A DNA stretch of 64,000 nt from Alphaproteobacteria bacterium UBA6038 (GCA_002429315.1 DIZC01000038.1:1-64000), one strand, 5' to 3'. Positions 1 through 8,417 are shown, numbered from the stretch's first letter. Notes: generated from the letters alone by a model not told the origin. Translations and numbers: made by a program.

Positions 1-270
1 GGTCCCTATCTGCCGTGGGTGTTCGAAACTTGAGAGGATTTGCTCCTAGTACGAGAGGACCGGAGCGAACGCACCTCTGGTGGACCGGTTGTCGTGCCAA
101 CGGCACAGCCGGGTAGCTAAGTGCGGAATAGATAACCGCTGAAAGCATCTAAGCGGGAAACTAACCTCAAAACCAGGTTTCGCTTGAGAGCCGTGGAAGA
201 CGACCACGTCGATAGGCCAGGTGTGTAAGCGCAGCAATGCGTTGAGCTTACTGGTCCTAATCGCTCGATC
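1..270 (+). rRNA. 23S ribosomal RNA, 3' end (partial)
   Basis: The window opens inside the last domain of 23S rRNA. The sarcin-ricin loop core AGTACGAGAGGACC is at 48-61, and the universally conserved 3' segment ending near CTTACTGGTCCTAATCGC follows. The 3' end is set to about 270 by eye and could be off by a few bases. The 5S gene lies about 140 bases downstream in the same orientation, as expected for an rRNA operon. Open reading frames across this stretch are not genes. Confidence 0.97.
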
Positions 271-410
271 GTAACACTTGATACGCTTAAGCACTCCTCG
301 TTCCATGCCTGGAAACAAGGCCAGGCAATCAACGCATCAACTTGGTGTCTTTGTGCAATTCGCGAAGTACGCGTGAGCGTGTTCGCCAATTAAACGAAGC
401 GTCCTTCGCT

Positions 411-528
411 GGACTGGTGGTCCTAGCGGGGGAATTCCACCCGATCCCATTCCGAACTCGGCCGTTAAAGCCCCCAGCGCCTATGGTACTGCGGCTCAAG
501 CCGCGGGAGAGTCGGTCGCTGCCAGTCC
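411..528 (+). rRNA. 5S ribosomal RNA
   Basis: The ends are complementary (GGACTGG at 411 with CCAGTCC ending at 528) and enclose typical 5S sequence: CCCGATCCCATTCCGAACTC in the loop B/C region and GGGAGAGT near loop E. The length of about 118 nt is normal. It follows 23S and is followed by a strong intrinsic terminator. The ends are inferred from helix I pairing. Confidence 0.95.
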
Positions 529-602
529 AGCCAAGGACGCTTCATTAGTCGTTGCGAACACGCTCGCGCGTGCTTCGCTATCCCCGCCTCACAACAGACA
601 AG

Positions 603-633
603 AGCCCCGTGGGAGAAATCCTGCGGGGCTTTT
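603..633 (+). terminator. Rho-independent terminator of the rRNA operon
   Basis: AGCCCCG at 603-609 pairs with CGGGGCT at 624-630, followed by a T run. It lies about 75 bases after 5S on the same strand. tRNA-fMet, 1.35 kb further on, would therefore need its own promoter or read-through. Confidence 0.8.
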
Positions 634-771
634 GCTGTCCGCGGCTCACGATTCGAGAATTTCGGTCGCGGCCTGCATGTCCCTTCAAATCATGTTTGTG
701 GTACGTCCGGTCATGTCCAGCCGCCGGGGTGACGCTAGAGTTGCGAGCCTAGCTGCGAGGAAAGGACCGAC

Positions 772-1518
772 ATGACCACCGCAACAGACGCCGATCGACG
801 AGGCGCAAGCGTTCAAGCCTGGGCGCGCGTCGCCGGAGTCCTTTTCGTGGCGACCATTCTCGCTGGCGGGTTCGGTGAAGGCTATGCGCCCGCCGCATTG
901 ATCGCGGGACACGACGCCGCCGCCACGGTGGCGAACCTCAAGGCGCACGACACGATGTACCGCCTCAGCTTCGCCGCCTACATCGTAGAGGCGCTGTGCG
1001 ACGTGGCGATCGCGGTCATCTTCTATGTCCTTCTGAAACCGGCCGGCCGCGTGCTCGCGCTTATCACCGTGTTTCTTGGCCTTCTCAGCACCGCGACCTA
1101 TGCCGCCTGCGAGATCTTCTATTTCGGCCTGCCGCAACTGCTTCTGCGCGGCTCTCCCTACCTCGGCACCTTCAGCCCTGCGCAGCTGGCCACGCTGACG
1201 CTGCTTTCGCTCAAGCTGTTCAACTACGGCGCCGGCCTGTTTCTGCTGTTCTACGGCACGGGCTGGATCCTCCGCGGCTGGCTGATGATCCGCTCCGGCT
1301 ATTTGCCGAAACTCCTCGGGCTTCTGATGATCGTCGGCGGCGTCGGCTTTGTGCTCAGTACCACGCTTCAGGTGCTGGCGCCGCAATACGATACGCCATA
1401 CCTGCCGTTTGTCTTCGCGCCCGGCGGCGTCCTGCTTGGGTTGTGGCTGCTCGTCCGCGGCGTGAACGTCGCCGAGTGGGACGCGAGAGCTACGGCGGCG
1501 GCCGGCAGGCGCATCTAG
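772..1518 (+). CDS. DUF4386 family integral membrane protein
   Basis: A 248-residue hydrophobic protein with about six predicted membrane segments (roughly residues 18-36, 63-88, 95-115, 143-167, 183-202 and 212-230). The order of helices, with the stretch AACEIFYFGL in the middle and LPKLLGLLMIVGG near the end, is what is seen in the DUF4386 family, whose function is not known. The start is supported by GAGGAAAGGA seven bases upstream. It sits between the 5S terminator and tRNA-fMet, so it is an insertion into, or extension of, the usual rRNA-operon neighbourhood. No functional partner is visible. Confidence 0.85.
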   Translation: MTTATDADRRGASVQAWARVAGVLFVATILAGGFGEGYAPAALIAGHDAAATVANLKAHDTMYRLSFAAYIVEALCDVAIAVIFYVLLKPAGRVLALITVFLGLLSTATYAACEIFYFGLPQLLLRGSPYLGTFSPAQLATLTLLSLKLFNYGAGLFLLFYGTGWILRGWLMIRSGYLPKLLGLLMIVGGVGFVLSTTLQVLAPQYDTPYLPFVFAPGGVLLGLWLLVRGVNVAEWDARATAAAGRRI

Positions 1519-1744
1519 ACATCTCAGTTGGCGCCCTAGGAGGGACACCGTCGGCGCGCGCCTGCGTGGGCGAATGACTCGGGGCCGGTAGTTCTCTTGT
1601 GGTTGCCGAGGCGGCGACGTTATCGGCGGCGATCCGCCGGCGCTGATCGTTCAGCCGTGGCTCGACTTTCCACGGTTGACCGCCTCGGCCGGAGTGGTTT
1701 GAAGTGGAGTTCTGGACCGGATTCATGAGGATTTGGAGAACACC

Positions 1745-1885
1745 ATGGCCAATCGCGAGCAGCGCGGGAACAAGGAAAAGAAGAAGCCAAAACAGGACAA
1801 GAACAAGGGTGAGAAGGCGGCGCCGTCGCCGTTCGTCCAGCCGGAGCTCGTCCGGAAGCCGCACAAAGGCAAGCAGCAGAGCTGA
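1745..1885 (+). CDS. Small lysine-rich conserved protein (46 aa)
   Basis: ATG at 1745 is preceded by TTGGAGA five bases upstream and opens a 46-codon frame beginning MANREQRGNKEKKKPKQDKN. The protein is very basic and probably disordered in its first half, with a proline-containing tail (PSPFVQPELVRKP). Very similar small proteins beginning MANREQRGN are, from memory, common in Hyphomicrobiales and have no assigned role; its charge would suit nucleic-acid or ribosome binding, which is inference. It lies 95 bases upstream of tRNA-fMet. Confidence 0.75.
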   Translation: MANREQRGNKEKKKPKQDKNKGEKAAPSPFVQPELVRKPHKGKQQS

Positions 1886-1980
1886 CTGGCGCAGGCGCGG
1901 CGAAAGAGGCGAAAGAAAGGAAGTGGACAGCAGCCGCGGCTTGTCCTATATGCGCCGCTCTTCGCGTTGCGAAGATGTGA

Positions 1981-2057
<77 letters not shown>

Positions 2058-2085
2058 AAAGCCGAGGTGAAAGCCTCGGCTTTTT
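2058..2085. terminator. Intrinsic terminator after tRNA-fMet, possibly bidirectional
   Basis: AAAGCCGAGG at 2058-2067 pairs with CCTCGGCTTT at 2074-2083 around a six-base loop, followed by a T run on the plus strand and preceded by an A run that gives U's on the minus strand. It separates tRNA-fMet from the convergent dnaE2 gene, whose stop is 11 bases away. Confidence 0.85.
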
Positions 2086-2095
2086 CCTTTGAAGA

Positions 2096-5000
2096 TCATC
2101 GGAAATCGCGGCTTTTTGGAATCACTTCGGCATTGCGTGGCTGGCGGTGCGGCGCGTCGCGCCAGGAGGCTTGCCCGTCGTGCTTCACCTGGTCGGCGCG
2201 GGCGAGGATCTCGCATTTGTCGCCATTGGCAGCCGACAGCAGCGAAAGATCGCCGGTGAGATCGATGAGCTTGTCGGCGACAATGTGCGTGACGATGCCC
2301 TGGCGTTGCAGCTTGCCGGTGACCATCAGCAGGCGCGAAGCCAGCAAGGTGCGGCGGTAGGTTTCGAACACCTTCGGCCACACGATGATGTTGGCAATCG
2401 CGGCTTCGTCTTCCAGGGTGACGAAAATCACGCCGCTCGCGGTGCCCGGCCGCTGGCGCACCAGCACCAGGCCGGCCACTGCGATGCGCGCGCCATCTGG
2501 GGTTTCCAGGATTTTTGCATTCGGCGTCACGCCGCGCGCGGTCATTCGCGTCCGCAAGAGCGCCAGCGGATGTGCCTTCAGCGACATCTGCAGGCTCATG
2601 TAATCCTGCACGATGTGCTCGCCGAGGCGTAGCGGCGGCAGGCGGACTTCTTCCTCGCGGCGTAATGCTTCGGCATCCGCATCTTTGAAGATCGGCAGCG
2701 CCGGCACGGCAATGCGCGAATCCTCCGCGCCCCCATCGAGTCCCTTCACGCACCACAATGCTTCGCGGCGGTCGAGCCCGAGCGAGCGGAAGGCGTCGGC
2801 TTCGGTAAGGCGCGACAAGGCTTCGCTGGGAAGTTGTGCGGAGAGAGCCAGATGGCGAACGCCATCGAAGCCCCGCCCGCGCGCAGCCACAAGAGCGTCT
2901 GCGTATTCCTTGCGGAAGCCCTTGATCTGCCGAAGCCCGAGCCGAACGGCGCAACGGCCAGTCCCCCACCCGCTCGCTTCGCACGCGACCGCCCCACAAG
3001 GGGGAGGTAAGGACGATGGATAAGGGGAAGGTGGTTCCAGCGTGAAATCCCATTCGCTGGCGTTCACATCGGGCCCACGAATTTCCACGCCGTGCATCGC
3101 GGCGTCGCGCACGAGCTGCGCCGGCGCGTAGAAGCCCATCGGCTGCGAATTGAGCATCGCCGCGCAGAACACATCCGGGTAGTGCCGCTTGATCCACGCT
3201 GAGACATAAACCAGCTGCGCGAAGCTCGCGGCATGGCTCATCGGGAAGCCGTAATCGGCAAAGCCTTCGATCTGATGGAAGCAGCGCTCGGCGAAATCCT
3301 GCGCGTAATCGCGTGCGATCATGCCGGCGATAAATTTCTCGCGGAATTTGGGTATGGTTCCGCTGCGCTTGAAGGTGGCCATGGCCCGGCGCAACTGGTC
3401 AGCCTCTTCCGGTGTGAAGCCGGCGGCAACGATGGCGATCTTCATCGCCTGTTCCTGGAAGAGCGGTACACCCAAGGTGTCGCTCAACACCTCTTCCAGT
3501 TCCTTGCTGGGATAGACGACAACCTCCTTCCCCTCGCGGCGGCGGAGATAGGGATGCACCATGTCGCCCTGAATGGGTCCGGGGCGCACAATGGCGACTT
3601 CGATGATGATGTCCGAGAATTTTTCGGGTTTTAACCGCGGCAGCATTGACATCTGCGCGCGCGATTCCACCTGGAAGACGCCGATGGTGTCCGCCTCGCA
3701 CAACATTTTATAGACGGCCAGATCTTCCGCCGGCACGGAAGCAAGATCGAGTTCAAGCCCATAATGCTGCTCCAGAAGCTTGAAGGATTTGGCGATGGCC
3801 GTGAGCATGCCGAGTGCGAGTACATCGATTTTGAATATCCCCAATGCGTCGATGTCATCCTTGTCCCATTCGATGAAGGTGCGGTCCTCCATCGCGGCAT
3901 TGCCGATCGGCACCAGTTTCTCCAGCGACCCGCGCGTAATGACGAAACCGCCGACGTGCTGGGAGAGGTGCCGCGGGAAGCCGTACAGCTCGCGCGCGAG
4001 TTGCAGTGTAAGGGCAAGGCGCGGATCGGATGCATCGAAGCCGACTTCCGCCACCCGCACGTCTTCCATGTTGCGGCCCCAGCTGAAGAGGCTGCCGGAA
4101 AGCAGTCCCACCATGTCCTCGGAAAGCCCCAGCGCCTTGCCGACATCGCGGATGGCGCTCTTGCTGCGATAGGAGATGACTGTGGCCGCGATCCCAGCGC
4201 GATCCCGGCCGTATTTGCCGTAGATATACTGGATCACATCTTCCCGTTTTTCGTGTTCGAAATCGACGTCGATATCGGGCGGCTCGCCGCGCGCACTTGA
4301 AATGAATCGCTCGAACAGGAGCTTTGTTTTTACCGGATCGACGGCGGTGATACCGAGCATGTAGCAGACGGCCGAGTTCGCTGCCGACCCGCGGCCCTGA
4401 TAAAGAATGCCCTGTGTTTTTGCCCACCGAACGATGTCCCATACTGTCAGGAAGTAGCGCGCATAGCCAAGCGTGGCGATCAGTGCGAGCTCGTGCACAA
4501 TAAGCCTGCGAATGTCGTCGGGAACCCCGTTGGGATACCGTTTTGCTGCGCCTTCCCAGGCGAGTCTGGTCAAGGCTTCTTGGGGATCGTCGCCGCCGAT
4601 CGCATCGTCAGGATATTCGTATTTCAGTTCGTCAAGCGAGAAGTTCAGCCGGCCGGCGATTTCCATCGCACGGGCGATGGCGTCTGGGTATTTCGCAAAC
4701 AGCCGTGCCATTTCGTCCGGAGACTTGAGATGACGCTCGGCGTTCGGCGCGAGCCGCTTGCCCGCTTCATCGATGGTGCATTTCTCGCGGATGCAGGTGA
4801 GCACGTCCTGCAACTGCTGCCGCTCCGGCACGTGATAGTGCACGTCGTTGACGGCGACGAGCGGCACGCGCATGTCGCGCGCGAACGCCGCGAGTTCCGC
4901 GAGCCGCTTGGCCGCACGATTTTCATAGAGTGCCGTCGAGCCGAGATAGACCCGCCCCGGCGCGGCATCGCGCAGACGCTGTAAACAATTCAAGAAATCG

Positions 5001-5551
5001 GCCGCTGGCTTTCCTCCCCCGTTTACGGGGAAGGTGGTCTGGCGAGCCTGCGAGCCAGACTGGAGGGGGGGCTCTGTTGGCGACACCCCCTTCCGCTTCG
5101 CTCTCGCTGCGCTCAAGCTCAGCTCCTCCCCCGCAGGCGGGGGAGGAGAAGAAACGCGTCGCTCCAATTTCGCTGGCGGCAAGACAATGAAGATCTGTCC
5201 TTCGGAAAACTCAAGAATTTCCTCGAAAAAGAGATGACATTCGCCCTTCTTGGCGCGGCGGTTGCCGCGGGTGAGCAGACGGGAGAGGCGGCTGTAGGCG
5301 GCACGGTCCATGGGATAGGCAAGGGTCTCGAAACCATCGGTGGTCACCAGCCGGACACCGACGAAAAATTTGAGGTAAAAGTCCTTTGCCGCCACATGGG
5401 CGCGGACCACGCCCGCGAAACTGTTGCGATCGGCGATGCCGATGCCGGCCAGCCCCAGCTCCGCTGCGCGCTGAACCAATTCCTCGGCATGGCTCGCGCC
5501 GCGCAGGAAGGAAAAATTCGTGGTGACGGCGAATTCGGCGTACGGGATCAT
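2096..5551 (-). CDS. dnaE2: Error-prone DNA polymerase III alpha subunit DnaE2 (ImuC)
   Basis: The translesion replicative-type polymerase of the ImuA-ImuB-DnaE2 mutasome. The N-terminal PHP domain (from IPYAEFAVTTNFSFLRGA), the C-family palm with PDIDVDFEHEKRE (around residue 430), the HhH region (ADYGFPMSHAASFA) and the OB fold (IAVAGLVLVRQRPGTASGV) are all readable. The start is the ATG at 5551, which overlaps the imuB stop as ATGA; the frame runs eight codons further upstream without support. At 1151 residues it is longer than the roughly 1050-1100 usual for DnaE2. The excess comes from two in-frame palindromic insertions, at about residues 135-180 (in the PHP region) and 842-866 (before LRLGLRQIKGFR). 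The reading frame is intact. Confidence 0.97.
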   Translation of the reverse strand: MIPYAEFAVTTNFSFLRGASHAEELVQRAAELGLAGIGIADRNSFAGVVRAHVAAKDFYLKFFVGVRLVTTDGFETLAYPMDRAAYSRLSRLLTRGNRRAKKGECHLFFEEILEFSEGQIFIVLPPAKLERRVSSPPPPAGEELSLSAARAKRKGVSPTEPPLQSGSQARQTTFPVNGGGKPAADFLNCLQRLRDAAPGRVYLGSTALYENRAAKRLAELAAFARDMRVPLVAVNDVHYHVPERQQLQDVLTCIREKCTIDEAGKRLAPNAERHLKSPDEMARLFAKYPDAIARAMEIAGRLNFSLDELKYEYPDDAIGGDDPQEALTRLAWEGAAKRYPNGVPDDIRRLIVHELALIATLGYARYFLTVWDIVRWAKTQGILYQGRGSAANSAVCYMLGITAVDPVKTKLLFERFISSARGEPPDIDVDFEHEKREDVIQYIYGKYGRDRAGIAATVISYRSKSAIRDVGKALGLSEDMVGLLSGSLFSWGRNMEDVRVAEVGFDASDPRLALTLQLARELYGFPRHLSQHVGGFVITRGSLEKLVPIGNAAMEDRTFIEWDKDDIDALGIFKIDVLALGMLTAIAKSFKLLEQHYGLELDLASVPAEDLAVYKMLCEADTIGVFQVESRAQMSMLPRLKPEKFSDIIIEVAIVRPGPIQGDMVHPYLRRREGKEVVVYPSKELEEVLSDTLGVPLFQEQAMKIAIVAAGFTPEEADQLRRAMATFKRSGTIPKFREKFIAGMIARDYAQDFAERCFHQIEGFADYGFPMSHAASFAQLVYVSAWIKRHYPDVFCAAMLNSQPMGFYAPAQLVRDAAMHGVEIRGPDVNASEWDFTLEPPSPYPSSLPPPCGAVACEASGWGTGRCAVRLGLRQIKGFRKEYADALVAARGRGFDGVRHLALSAQLPSEALSRLTEADAFRSLGLDRREALWCVKGLDGGAEDSRIAVPALPIFKDADAEALRREEEVRLPPLRLGEHIVQDYMSLQMSLKAHPLALLRTRMTARGVTPNAKILETPDGARIAVAGLVLVRQRPGTASGVIFVTLEDEAAIANIIVWPKVFETYRRTLLASRLLMVTGKLQRQGIVTHIVADKLIDLTGDLSLLSAANGDKCEILARADQVKHDGQASWRDAPHRQPRNAEVIPKSRDFR
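2961..3034. repeat. Palindromic repeat fragment inside dnaE2
   Basis: The stretch CCCCCACCCGCTCGCTTCGC followed by GCCCCACAAGGGGGAGGTAAGG matches, with small changes, the right half of the intergenic element at 19617-19753. It is translated on the minus strand as a Pro/Ser/Gly/Cys-rich segment that looks foreign to DnaE2, between ASEWDFTLEP and the conserved VRLGLRQIKGF. Boundaries are approximate. Confidence 0.7.
5014..5149. repeat. Palindromic element (CCTCCCCC/GGGGGAGG family) inside dnaE2
   Basis: The outer arms are CCTCCCCCG at 5014 and CGGGGGAGGAG ending at 5149. The interior shares long near-identical blocks with the intergenic copy at 31143-31264, for example CCCCCTTCCGCTTCGCT and TCGCTGCGCTCAAGCTCAGC. 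It is read through in frame as part of DnaE2 (about residues 135-180, rich in Pro, Ser, Ala and Arg). Confidence 0.9.
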
Positions 5552-7077
5552 GTATACACCCCGTGCACGAACCACCTGGCGTCTGCGCCATAACGGCCGT
5601 CGCGATAGAGCCAGAAGCGGCGGCCGTCTTTATCTTCTACCGTGTAGTAGTCCCGCGTCCGGCTCTCTGCCTCCCGCCACCATTCAGGGCGGATGCGCTC
5701 CGGCCCTTCTGCATTGGCCACCTGGTACTGCACGCCGCGCCAGCGGAATTGCCGCGGCGGTCCTTCCGGCACCACCGCCGTCACATCGGCAGGTTCGGCG
5801 CAGGGCAGCATGAGCAGCGGCCGCATGGGGATGTCTTTTTCATCCCAAGCGGAGACCTGCTCCGGCGGTTTCAGGACGACTGCGCGTTCGGGAATGTGCG
5901 TGTCACACGGGTGCGCGCGCAGCACGTTTTCCAGCCCCAGACGGCTGCCCAAATGATCGATCAGCAGCGATAGCTTTGTGTCGCTGTCGCTGTCCGGATC
6001 CGGGGCGATGGCGGCCTGCCGCGGCGGCATGCGATCGGCTTGCGTAACGTCGAGCCGAGCGGCCTCGAAGCCGAATCCGGCATCGTAATCCTCCGCCAGC
6101 GCTTCCAGCTTCAGCGAAAACAGTTTCATGATGCGCATCGCGTCGCGCGAGGGCCACGCCAGGCGAATGGAGAATTCGGCCGTCTCGCCATCCACGCGGA
6201 ACAAGGTGAGAGTCAGCGCGCGGCCGCCTTTGCCGTCACGTTCCAGCGGTGGCGCAAGCTCCTCCGCAAGCCTTTTTGCAAGCGTCAGAACGTGCTCCTG
6301 CGCCGAAATCGGCTCGGCCAGAACGACACTTGCGCGATAAGGCACGTGCGGCAGGAGCGGCGAAAAGGCTTCCTCGGCGCGGCCCATCGCCTGATCGAGC
6401 CGCTCGTTGAGCACTTTGCCAAAGCGTTGCGTAAGCGGCGCCCGCGGCAGCGGCAGGAGATGGCCGATGGTTTTCAGGCCCAGATGCTTGAGCGTCGCGG
6501 CGGTCTTGTCCGGGATCCGCAACGCGGACACGGGAAGCGCCGCGATGACGCCCGCAATCTTGCCGTCCGGCACGCGGATTTCGGAGTCGCCGCCGAATTT
6601 CGACAGCGCATGCGCCGCGCCGATGCTGCCGGCGATGGCTCCTCGAGCGGTAAAGCCGAGGCGTTTGAGGCTCGCGATCGCCTCGCGCAGCATGGCCGCT
6701 TCGCCACCGAACAGGTGATCGCAACCGGTGATATCGAAGGTCAGCCCGCTCGATCCGGTACGCTCTTCGCTTTCCGGCCACGGCGCCACATAAGGCGAAA
6801 ACCGTGTGCACCAGCGCGCGAGCTTTTCGAGCGCCGCGCGATCCTTCTCTGGCGTTGCCGGTTTCGTCTGCAGCGACGGCACGCGGGCGCGCGCATCCGC
6901 CAGCAGATCCTCCGCCGACAAACCGAGCGCGGCCGCGCGCGGGTTCACCGCCGCCAGATGCCAGCCGCCGGTTGTCATGGCGGCGAGCGCGAACGGCACC
7001 CCCGGATCAGGCGGCGCGGTCTTCGCCTGCCGCTCGATCGCCCAATGCGGAAGAAAGACGCAGAGAATGCGCCTCAT
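5548..7077 (-). CDS. imuB: ImuB, Y-family polymerase-like mutasome subunit
   Basis: A 509-residue Y-family homologue that begins MRRILCVFLPHWAIER. The metal-binding acidic residues of active Y-family polymerases are absent: FLPHWAIE stands where DxDxFFA is expected, and LTFDITGCDHLFGGE replaces the SxDE motif. This agrees with ImuB acting as a non-catalytic bridge between DnaE2 and the beta clamp. The little-finger and C-terminal parts follow (from about residue 240). It overlaps imuA by 71 bases and dnaE2 by ATGA, so the three genes form one translationally coupled operon. No repeat insertion is seen in this member of the cassette. Confidence 0.96.
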   Translation of the reverse strand: MRRILCVFLPHWAIERQAKTAPPDPGVPFALAAMTTGGWHLAAVNPRAAALGLSAEDLLADARARVPSLQTKPATPEKDRAALEKLARWCTRFSPYVAPWPESEERTGSSGLTFDITGCDHLFGGEAAMLREAIASLKRLGFTARGAIAGSIGAAHALSKFGGDSEIRVPDGKIAGVIAALPVSALRIPDKTAATLKHLGLKTIGHLLPLPRAPLTQRFGKVLNERLDQAMGRAEEAFSPLLPHVPYRASVVLAEPISAQEHVLTLAKRLAEELAPPLERDGKGGRALTLTLFRVDGETAEFSIRLAWPSRDAMRIMKLFSLKLEALAEDYDAGFGFEAARLDVTQADRMPPRQAAIAPDPDSDSDTKLSLLIDHLGSRLGLENVLRAHPCDTHIPERAVVLKPPEQVSAWDEKDIPMRPLLMLPCAEPADVTAVVPEGPPRQFRWRGVQYQVANAEGPERIRPEWWREAESRTRDYYTVEDKDGRRFWLYRDGRYGADARWFVHGVYT

Positions 7078-7897
7078 GATTCCACTCCATCACCCATTCG
7101 CCCGCCTTTCCGCCGCGCGCATAATCCAGCGCCACACGGAAGCGGGCTTGTTCGTAAAAACCGTAGGCGTCGCGAGCAGCCGGCGCCGGCGCCACGCGCC
7201 AGCGGGTTGCGGCGGCACTTGGGGCGTTGTCGTGGTAATTGCGCAGGAGAAGGACAGGCGTGTTCGCCTGTTCCGCCGCAAGCTGAAGCCTGCGACTCGC
7301 CGTCAGATCCATCGATTTCACTCGCGTGCCGATCACCGCGGCGATGCCGCCGAGCCGCAGGCCTTCTTCCATCGTCCACAGGCAATCGCGCGCGCTTGCG
7401 CAGCGGACGAACAGAACGCGCGCCGGATCGAGGCCGAAGAAGCGAAGCCCCGGCGCATAGGGCATTCCGAATGCATGGCCTTGTTTCGCAAGCGGCCAGA
7501 GGACACAGATCTTCTCTCTCCCCCTTTGGGGGAGAGAGTTAGGGTGAGGGGGATTTCCGGAATCAGAAGTCGGAAGTTGGAAACTCTCGCAGACAACATT
7601 CTTCTGATTTCTGATTTCTGAGTTCTGTTTTCCGACCGCCCCCTCTCCCCCGGAGGGGGAGAGGGAGATGTTTGTCAGCGCCAGCAGGAAGCCGAAGGCG
7701 GCGGGGATGCTGCAGTGATCGGCGGCGGCAATCTCATGCAACGCGCCACGCGCGAGCCCGCCATTCAGGCAGGCATCGACATCGGTAATTCCGAGCGGTG
7801 CTGATTCCTCGGCGCGTGCAGAGAAGCTCGCAGCTTGGGCAATCTGCCGCCGCAGAGCCTCGATCCGCACCTTTCTGCCATCCAACGATCCGGCCAT
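7007..7897 (-). CDS. imuA: ImuA, SOS mutagenesis cassette protein
   Basis: First gene of the imuA-imuB-dnaE2 operon; ImuA proteins are RecA/SulA-like partners of ImuB. Recognisable blocks are GITDVDACLNGGLARGALHEIAA near the N terminus and the later AVIGTRVKSMDLTASRRLQLAAEQANTPVLLLRN. I place the start at the ATG at 7897, directly downstream of a complete promoter and LexA box; the longer frame (to 7963) would run through that promoter. Of its 296 residues, about 77-129 are encoded by a palindromic repeat pair and do not look like ImuA. The downstream coding sequence continues in frame. Confidence 0.93.
   Translation of the reverse strand: MAGSLDGRKVRIEALRRQIAQAASFSARAEESAPLGITDVDACLNGGLARGALHEIAAADHCSIPAAFGFLLALTNISLSPSGGEGAVGKQNSEIRNQKNVVCESFQLPTSDSGNPPHPNSLPQRGREKICVLWPLAKQGHAFGMPYAPGLRFFGLDPARVLFVRCASARDCLWTMEEGLRLGGIAAVIGTRVKSMDLTASRRLQLAAEQANTPVLLLRNYHDNAPSAAATRWRVAPAPAARDAYGFYEQARFRVALDYARGGKAGEWVMEWNHEAHSLRLSSALGDRAAGEDRAA
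7511..7668. repeat. Composite palindromic element inside imuA
   Basis: Two hairpin-forming modules (CTCTCCCCCTTTGGGGGAGAG at the left, CCCTCTCCCCCGGAGGGGGA at the right) flank a spacer containing CAGAAGTCGG and repeats of TTCTGATTTC. The same module order and a related spacer, in opposite orientation, occur inside the hydantoinase gene at 55751-55930. It adds about 53 in-frame codons to imuA. Confidence 0.88.
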
Positions 7898-7898
7898 T

Positions 7899-7944
7899 GT
7901 TCTTCTCTTGTTCTCATAGAACGCGACCGGGAGAGGAGAGTCAA
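7899..7944 (-). promoter_or_regulatory. SOS promoter of imuA with LexA box
   Basis: Read on the minus strand: -35 TTGACT (7944-7939), a 17-base spacer, -10 TTCTAT (7921-7916), then GAACAAGAGAAGAAC (7913-7899). The last is GAAC-N7-GAAC, the reverse complement of the GTTC-N7-GTTC LexA site of alphaproteobacteria. The box covers the expected transcription start and the AGAGAAG ribosome-binding region just before ATG 7897, so bound LexA should block the operon until DNA damage. The transposon target duplication is 54 bases upstream of the -35, leaving the promoter intact. Confidence 0.85.
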
Positions 7945-8005
7945 TAAGCCATTCGTGTAACAAAGGATTTTAATATGTACCCCCTATTTGTTCTCAGTAT
8001 CTTGT

Positions 8006-8028
8006 GGTAGTGTCTCAGACCCTTGCGC
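8006..8028 (+). repeat. Left terminal inverted repeat of the transposon
   Basis: Twenty-three bases starting GGTAGTGTCTCAGACCC, the exact reverse complement of 12637-12659. The 8-bp target duplication TATCTTGT abuts it at 7998-8005. The match stops at 8029. Confidence 0.95.
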
Positions 8029-8417
8029 TCACCCCCTTCACCATGGAATCGGAGGCAGCCGGGTCGCACAGCGACAGCCGGGCTGCCAGCCCCGGCGCAT
8101 CGCTGATAGAATCGGGACCGCCAGATACCGATGGCTGACGGCCTCGCCTGCCGGACTTGTCCCAGCGTATTCCCGGAGAGGGGGGGTGACGCGCTCGCGC
8201 AAGTGTTAATGACTTGTTAAATGCATTGTTGCCATGATCCGTCTACGGTGAGATAAACACGAGTCTCGGAGGTTGGCGGCATTCCATGAGGGGACATGAG
8301 AGTCCGCATCCACTTGAAAAAAGCTTAAACAAATCATAGTTCTACGGAACCGACGGCTGACGGGAGACGTTTGGTTTTGAGGTACAATGCCCGTCAGTCG
8401 CGGGGAGAAACAGGTCG
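8029..8417. other. Non-coding left interior of the transposon
   Basis: About 390 bases between the left terminal repeat and the first cargo gene. I see no convincing gene, RNA or terminator. A TACAAT hexamer at 8383-8388 could be a -10 for the 8418 gene, but no good -35 stands 16-18 bases before it. The 8190-8360 part is noticeably more AT-rich than the host sequence and probably holds the cargo promoter. Confidence 0.5.

Noticed and set aside
46..752. Several open frames over 23S and 5S rRNA
   Set aside because: They overlap conserved rRNA sequence and have no ribosome sites.
685..1548. Long minus-strand frame opposite the DUF4386 gene
   Set aside because: Mirror of a real gene; Arg/Gln/His-rich translation without any family pattern.
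7898..7963. Longer imuA start at 7963
   Set aside because: It would translate through the -35, -10 and LexA box; the ATG at 7897 has a ribosome site.
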